DNA from: Glutamicibacter sp. JC586
GTDB taxonomy: Bacteria > Actinomycetota > Actinomycetes > Actinomycetales > Micrococcaceae
Direction of reading: 5' to 3'
NCBI RefSeq assembly: GCF_009805585.1
Contig: NZ_VHIN01000022.1
Span: 1 to 64,000, forward strand
Length of the DNA stretch: 64,000 nucleotides
The position numbers and the translations under genes were made by a program. Within the stretch, counting starts at the first letter, position 1. Each line of letters begins with the position of its first letter. Positions 60,678 through 64,000 of the stretch are shown piece by piece. The notes below the pieces were generated by a model. That model did not search any database and had not been told where the DNA came from. It saw only the letters and a list, made by a program, of their open reading frames with translations.

Positions 60678-61615
60678 GCCATGATCATTCGCACGGGCAT
60701 ACTCACGATCATTCGGAGGCAAATCGCACTCGTTTGGCATGGGCCTTTGGCATCACCGCATCCATTCTTGTGGCAGAGGTTATCGGTGCAATCGTTACTG
60801 GTTCGTTGGCGCTGCTGGTTGATGCGGCACACATGCTTACCGACACCTTGGGGTTACTGCTCGCGCTCACCGCGGCCAATCTAATTGCCCGAAAACCTAC
60901 TACGAAACGAACCTGGGGTTTTCGTCGCGCTGAGGTTCTCTCTGCAACTGTGCAGTCCGCACTCTTGTTGGCTGTGGGCATCTACGCGGCCATCGATGCG
61001 GCACGCAGATTATTTGCACCAGAAGAGATCCAGTCCTCGGGACTGTTGGTCTTTGGTGTGATCGGATTACTCGGAAATGTCCTGTCTATGTGGATCATTT
61101 CCTCCGGACGCAATAACAATCTGAACATGCGTGCAGCTTTTCTTGAAGTAGTGAATGACGCGCTAGGTTCTGTCGCGGTAATTGTGGCGGCCATTGTTAT
61201 CGCTAGTACCGGATGGATGCAGGCCGACTCCGTTGCTGCATTAATCATCAGTGCATTGATCGTTCCTCGTGCCCTGAAGCTGTTGAGCGAAACGACTCAT
61301 ATCTTGCTGGAATCTACTCCCCGAGGTTTGGACCTGATTGCGGTGCGCGAACATCTGGAGAATCAGCCAGGGGTGATCGCAGTTCATGATCTACATGCCA
61401 GTCAGATCGCTTCAAATCTTCCGGTGCTCACCGCGCACGTAGTCGTCGAAGAGTCAGCTTTTTCCTCAGGGGTGGCAGGGGAGCTGCTCAAGGACTTGCA
61501 AAAGTGCGTAGCGGATCACTTCGCAGTCAGTATCGAACATTCGACTTTTCAGATTGAACCGCCAGCGCATCAAAGTACTGAACATCAGCACGGGTGCGAG
61601 GATCAGGGCCACTAG
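60674..61615 (+). CDS. cation diffusion facilitator (Zn/Co/Cd efflux family)
   Basis: Proton-coupled exporter of divalent metal in the inner membrane. The His-rich N-terminus HDHSHGHTHDHSE is followed by six membrane helices and a cytoplasmic C-terminal domain. Transport-site motif in helix 2 is HMLTD (HxxxD), whereas helix 5 reads EVVND (ExxxD) rather than the usual HxxxD; this variant affects predicted metal preference. The C-terminus adds another His/Cys-rich stretch (HQSTEHQHGCEDQGH). 313 aa; ATG overlaps the regulator's stop codon. Zinc is the likeliest substrate, not proven. Confidence 0.9.
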   Translation: MSHDHSHGHTHDHSEANRTRLAWAFGITASILVAEVIGAIVTGSLALLVDAAHMLTDTLGLLLALTAANLIARKPTTKRTWGFRRAEVLSATVQSALLLAVGIYAAIDAARRLFAPEEIQSSGLLVFGVIGLLGNVLSMWIISSGRNNNLNMRAAFLEVVNDALGSVAVIVAAIVIASTGWMQADSVAALIISALIVPRALKLLSETTHILLESTPRGLDLIAVREHLENQPGVIAVHDLHASQIASNLPVLTAHVVVEESAFSSGVAGELLKDLQKCVADHFAVSIEHSTFQIEPPAHQSTEHQHGCEDQGH

Positions 61616-61658
61616 ATTACGCCTCAGTGGGCTGTGGATTAGTTTTGTCTTAGCTGAG

Positions 61659-61674
61659 TCATACCTGAGTATGA
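61659..61674. promoter_or_regulatory. inverted repeat ahead of the ABC exporter genes
   Basis: TCATAC-CTGA-GTATGA, a perfect 6-bp-arm repeat about 70 bases before the ATPase start. It looks like an operator for a TetR- or MarR-type repressor, which would have to be encoded outside the window. A TATATT sequence at 61730-61735 may be the -10; no ribosome-binding site precedes the ATG. Confidence 0.45.
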
Positions 61675-61743
61675 TGCTACGGTGGACTAATTCACTCCTG
61701 CTGACTGATGCCCCTCTGGCTAGATGTTTTATATTCTTTTGAT

Positions 61744-62493
61744 ATGACTTCTGAAACCCTGCCAAAAAATGAATATGCGGTCGCTGCACGCGGCCTCACA
61801 AAGACTTATGGACACGATTCCACTCGCGTTGAAGCACTCCGAAGTGTTGACGTCGCCTTCCAACGATCAAAGTTCACTGCCATCATGGGCCCTTCCGGCT
61901 CCGGCAAGTCCACATTGATGCATTGTCTAGCCGGCCTGGATTCCGCGGACAGTGGTGAGATCATCATCGGCGGCAAGAACCTGCTTTCACTCAACGACGA
62001 TCAGCTCACAGAGATGCGCCGTGAACAGATCGGATTCGTTTTCCAATCCTTCAACCTCGTTCCGACCATCACTGCGCAAGAGAACATCTTACTTCCACTG
62101 TCTTTGGCGGGAAAGAAGCACGACAAGGCCTGGTTCAACACGGTCATCGATGCCTTGGGCTTGCGCGAGCGACTGACACACAAACCACACGAACTTTCTG
62201 GTGGCCAACAGCAGCGCGTGGCCGTGGCTCGTGCTCTGCTCACTCGACCCGAGGTGGTCTTCGGTGACGAGCCGACCGGCAATTTGGATTCGCGCACGGG
62301 CGCCGAAGTTCTCTCGTTGATGCGCTCGTCCACTCGCGAAATGGGCCAGACCATCATCATGGTGACCCACGATCCTGTCGCCGCATCTTATGCCGACACG
62401 GTGCTGCTTATGAAAGACGGCTCGCTCGTCGGAACCATCGAGGGGCCTACCGTGGCTACCGTGTCCGAGGCACTTGCCTCATTGGCGGAGTAA
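61744..62493 (+). CDS. ABC exporter ATPase, MacB/LolD type
   Basis: ATP-binding subunit of a MacB/FtsX-type transporter. Walker A GPSGSGKST, Q-loop VFQSFNLVPT, signature LSGGQQQRVAVARAL, and Walker B VVFGDEPTGNLD; 249 aa without a TOBE domain, typical of the LolCDE/MacB class. The open frame continues 12 codons upstream, but the ATG at 61744 begins the conserved protein. The FtsX-like permease follows after three bases. Substrate unknown; such exporters often act on antimicrobial peptides or lipids. Confidence 0.92.
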   Translation: MTSETLPKNEYAVAARGLTKTYGHDSTRVEALRSVDVAFQRSKFTAIMGPSGSGKSTLMHCLAGLDSADSGEIIIGGKNLLSLNDDQLTEMRREQIGFVFQSFNLVPTITAQENILLPLSLAGKKHDKAWFNTVIDALGLRERLTHKPHELSGGQQQRVAVARALLTRPEVVFGDEPTGNLDSRTGAEVLSLMRSSTREMGQTIIMVTHDPVAASYADTVLLMKDGSLVGTIEGPTVATVSEALASLAE

Positions 62494-62496
62494 ATA

Positions 62497-64000
62497 ATGC
62501 TGCATGTAGCGCTTTCAAATATTAAAACGTACGCCAGACGTTATATTGCTGTGGTGTTGGCGGTTGCCATTGGTACCGCATTCCTCGCTGCAACACTGGC
62601 GGTCAACTCATCAACGCAAGCAACCCTAAAAAACTCCCTGGGCGAGGCATATAAAGATGCCGATCTGGTGGCGTACGCCGACGCAGACCTGGATCCCGAC
62701 GCCGAGGAAATGTCCACACTTTCCCCGGATACGGTCGCTGACATCCGTGCCCTGAGTGGTGTCTCAAAGGCCTACGGTTTAGGTTATGTCTACGGTCAGA
62801 TGCACACGGCAGACAACGGTTATACAGTTCAGATCCAGTCTGTTGACCCTAAACAGGGTCTGGGTGGGCTGGAACTGGTGGAAGGCCGTGCTCCGCTGTC
62901 CGATAACGAGATGATGATCGATGAAGCTCACGCTGAAACGATGGGTGTCTCGGTGGGCGATGTAGTTGCTTTGGACGATGAACAAGGCAAAGCACAGAAC
63001 GTAAAGATTGTTGGTCTTCAACGATCTTCAGCTAACCCACGCACTTCGGCCTATGCGTTAGCCGGAATGAGTGAAAAAGCGTGGAGTCACATTGCTGGTG
63101 AGCAGGCTTCGTTCGACAGTATCGTGATCAACGGTGATGCTTCCTTGGATGCTGTCACAGATGAACTTCTTGATTACTTCGCTACGAAGAAGATGAAGGA
63201 CATCGCGGTCGTTACCGCGGATCAAAAGGTGATTGACGATGTAGCTCAGATGACTGGTGGTTCCGATCAGCTGACCATGATTCTACTGATCTTCGCCCTG
63301 ATTGCCTTGGTGGTTACCGGCCTGGTTGTTGTTAATACGTTCTCGGTAGTCATTGCCCAGCGCACCCGCGAATTGGCTCTGCTCCGAATTCTTGGTGCCA
63401 AGCGCAAGCAGATCCGCAGTTCGGTGCTCCTAGAAGCCTTGGTCATCGGCGTGCTGGCCTCGGTTGTTGGTGTTGTGCTTGCGGTTGCCTTGCTTGCAGG
63501 CCTGATCGCTATCCTGCATGCAACGGTTCCGGCAATGTCATATGCCGCCCTAGCAGTGACCCCATTTGGTCTCATTGTGCCAATTATCGTGGGTATCCTC
63601 ATGACGGTGATCGCCGCGAGTTTGCCAGCTCGTAGAGCCATGAAGCTGGCTCCGCTAGCGGCGCTTCGCCCATTTGACGCGGCAAGCATGAAGAACCGTG
63701 CAGGCATCGTGCGCATCATCTTTGGTGCCTTGCTGACCGCTCTCGGTGCGGCGCTGTTGATTTATGGTGCGCTCAAGGGTGATCTGCTTATCGCATTCCT
63801 TGGTGGGCTGCTCTCCTTCCCTGGAATCCTGATGCTGGCATCCTTGTTCGTACCACGTAGCGTGGCCGGTATCGGCAAGCTTGTTGCGGGTAACTCGACC
63901 GCACGTCGTCTTGCTGCACTGAATGCGGTGCGTAACCCTGGTCGCACCACGTCGACTGCTACAGCCCTGCTCATTGGTGTAACGCTAGTGACCATGATTA
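62497..64000 (+). CDS. ABC exporter permease, FtsX-like (partial, runs off right end)
   Basis: Integral permease partner of the preceding ATPase. The N-terminus has one helix (RRYIAVVLAVAIGTAFLAAT), then a ~220-residue extracytoplasmic MacB periplasmic-core-like domain, then three helices of the FtsX domain (starting near LTMILLIFALIALVVTGLVV) with the typical RTRELALLRILGAKRKQI loop. A second, shorter helix group starts before the window ends, so the full protein probably carries two FtsX domains (about 850 aa). Start ATG at 62497; 501 codons visible and the frame stays open. Confidence 0.9.
   Translation, partial: MLHVALSNIKTYARRYIAVVLAVAIGTAFLAATLAVNSSTQATLKNSLGEAYKDADLVAYADADLDPDAEEMSTLSPDTVADIRALSGVSKAYGLGYVYGQMHTADNGYTVQIQSVDPKQGLGGLELVEGRAPLSDNEMMIDEAHAETMGVSVGDVVALDDEQGKAQNVKIVGLQRSSANPRTSAYALAGMSEKAWSHIAGEQASFDSIVINGDASLDAVTDELLDYFATKKMKDIAVVTADQKVIDDVAQMTGGSDQLTMILLIFALIALVVTGLVVVNTFSVVIAQRTRELALLRILGAKRKQIRSSVLLEALVIGVLASVVGVVLAVALLAGLIAILHATVPAMSYAALAVTPFGLIVPIIVGILMTVIAASLPARRAMKLAPLAALRPFDAASMKNRAGIVRIIFGALLTALGAALLIYGALKGDLLIAFLGGLLSFPGILMLASLFVPRSVAGIGKLVAGNSTARRLAALNAVRNPGRTTSTATALLIGVTLVTMI

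Overview
The window is a chromosomal segment of an actinobacterium of the Micrococcaceae (Arthrobacter/Glutamicibacter type). Evidence: actinobacteria-restricted families (DUF3263, DUF3027, LytR-C-terminal protein, a ThrE-type exporter, a DtxR/IdeR regulator with every DtxR metal ligand at its DtxR position), frequent GTG/TTG starts, several probable leaderless mRNAs, and a stand-alone groEL with CIRCE elements. There is no prophage, IS element, plasmid gene or CRISPR array. This is mostly core genome with a few accessory patches. The last gene runs off the right edge.

Layout. 1-5.7 kb: a 5S rRNA gene with no 23S in the preceding 700 bases, then otsA-otsB (trehalose synthesis) and an msiK-type sugar-ABC ATPase on the minus strand, the last preceded by a hairpin resembling the msiK RNA motif; divergent from them is a membrane-anchored DsbA-like protein. 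5.8-11.4 kb: tRNA-Thr, a DUF808 membrane protein, a probable two-gene restriction-modification system, a GNAT protein, tRNA-Val and a decayed gene. 11.4-19.5 kb: LLM flavin oxidoreductase, ThrE exporter, uracil-DNA glycosylase, DUF3263, LytR_C protein, groEL under two CIRCE operators, a DUF4031-HD fusion and an orphan WXG100 protein. 19.6-28 kb: PhoPR-like two-component pair, cold-shock protein with DUF3027, serC, dtxR/ideR, and two cell-wall hydrolase genes (M23 and NlpC/P60), each behind its own c-di-AMP (ydaO-type) riboswitch. 28-38 kb: HNH nuclease, Nudix hydrolase, ROK regulator, tRNA-Arg, pcrA helicase, sucCD and an MHS-family transporter. 38.6-46 kb: SWIM/SNF2 helicase, LOG-family protein, ferritin-like/VIT1 metal transporter, DinB protein. 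46-50.1 kb: PuuR-like XRE-cupin regulator, membrane protein, ureohydrolase and a TPP decarboxylase, plausibly an arginine/guanidino-acid catabolic unit. 51.4-55.7 kb: FCD-type GntR regulator, class III CoA-transferase, glutaryl-CoA-dehydrogenase-like flavoprotein and 3-hydroxybutyryl-CoA dehydrogenase, plausibly glutarate catabolism. 55.8-64 kb: App1 phosphatase, thioesterase, ferric-siderophore reductase, a candidate iron-box-linked non-coding RNA, tag-alkA DNA repair operon, ArsR-CDF metal efflux operon, and an ABC exporter.

The most interesting unexplained element is the roughly 205-nt structured transcription unit at about 58408-58612. It has its own promoter-like sequence, several hairpins and a 17-bp terminator, and lies just after a DtxR-box-like site and the siderophore reductase gene, in a window that also encodes the DtxR/IdeR regulator. 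Other points to check are a 14-base sequence shared exactly by the promoters of the GntR gene and its neighbouring catabolic operon, the paired riboswitches, the restriction-modification pair with an NgoMIV-like active-site arrangement, and a PafBC-like damage promoter before pcrA. All assignments come from reading the sequence; no database search was possible.
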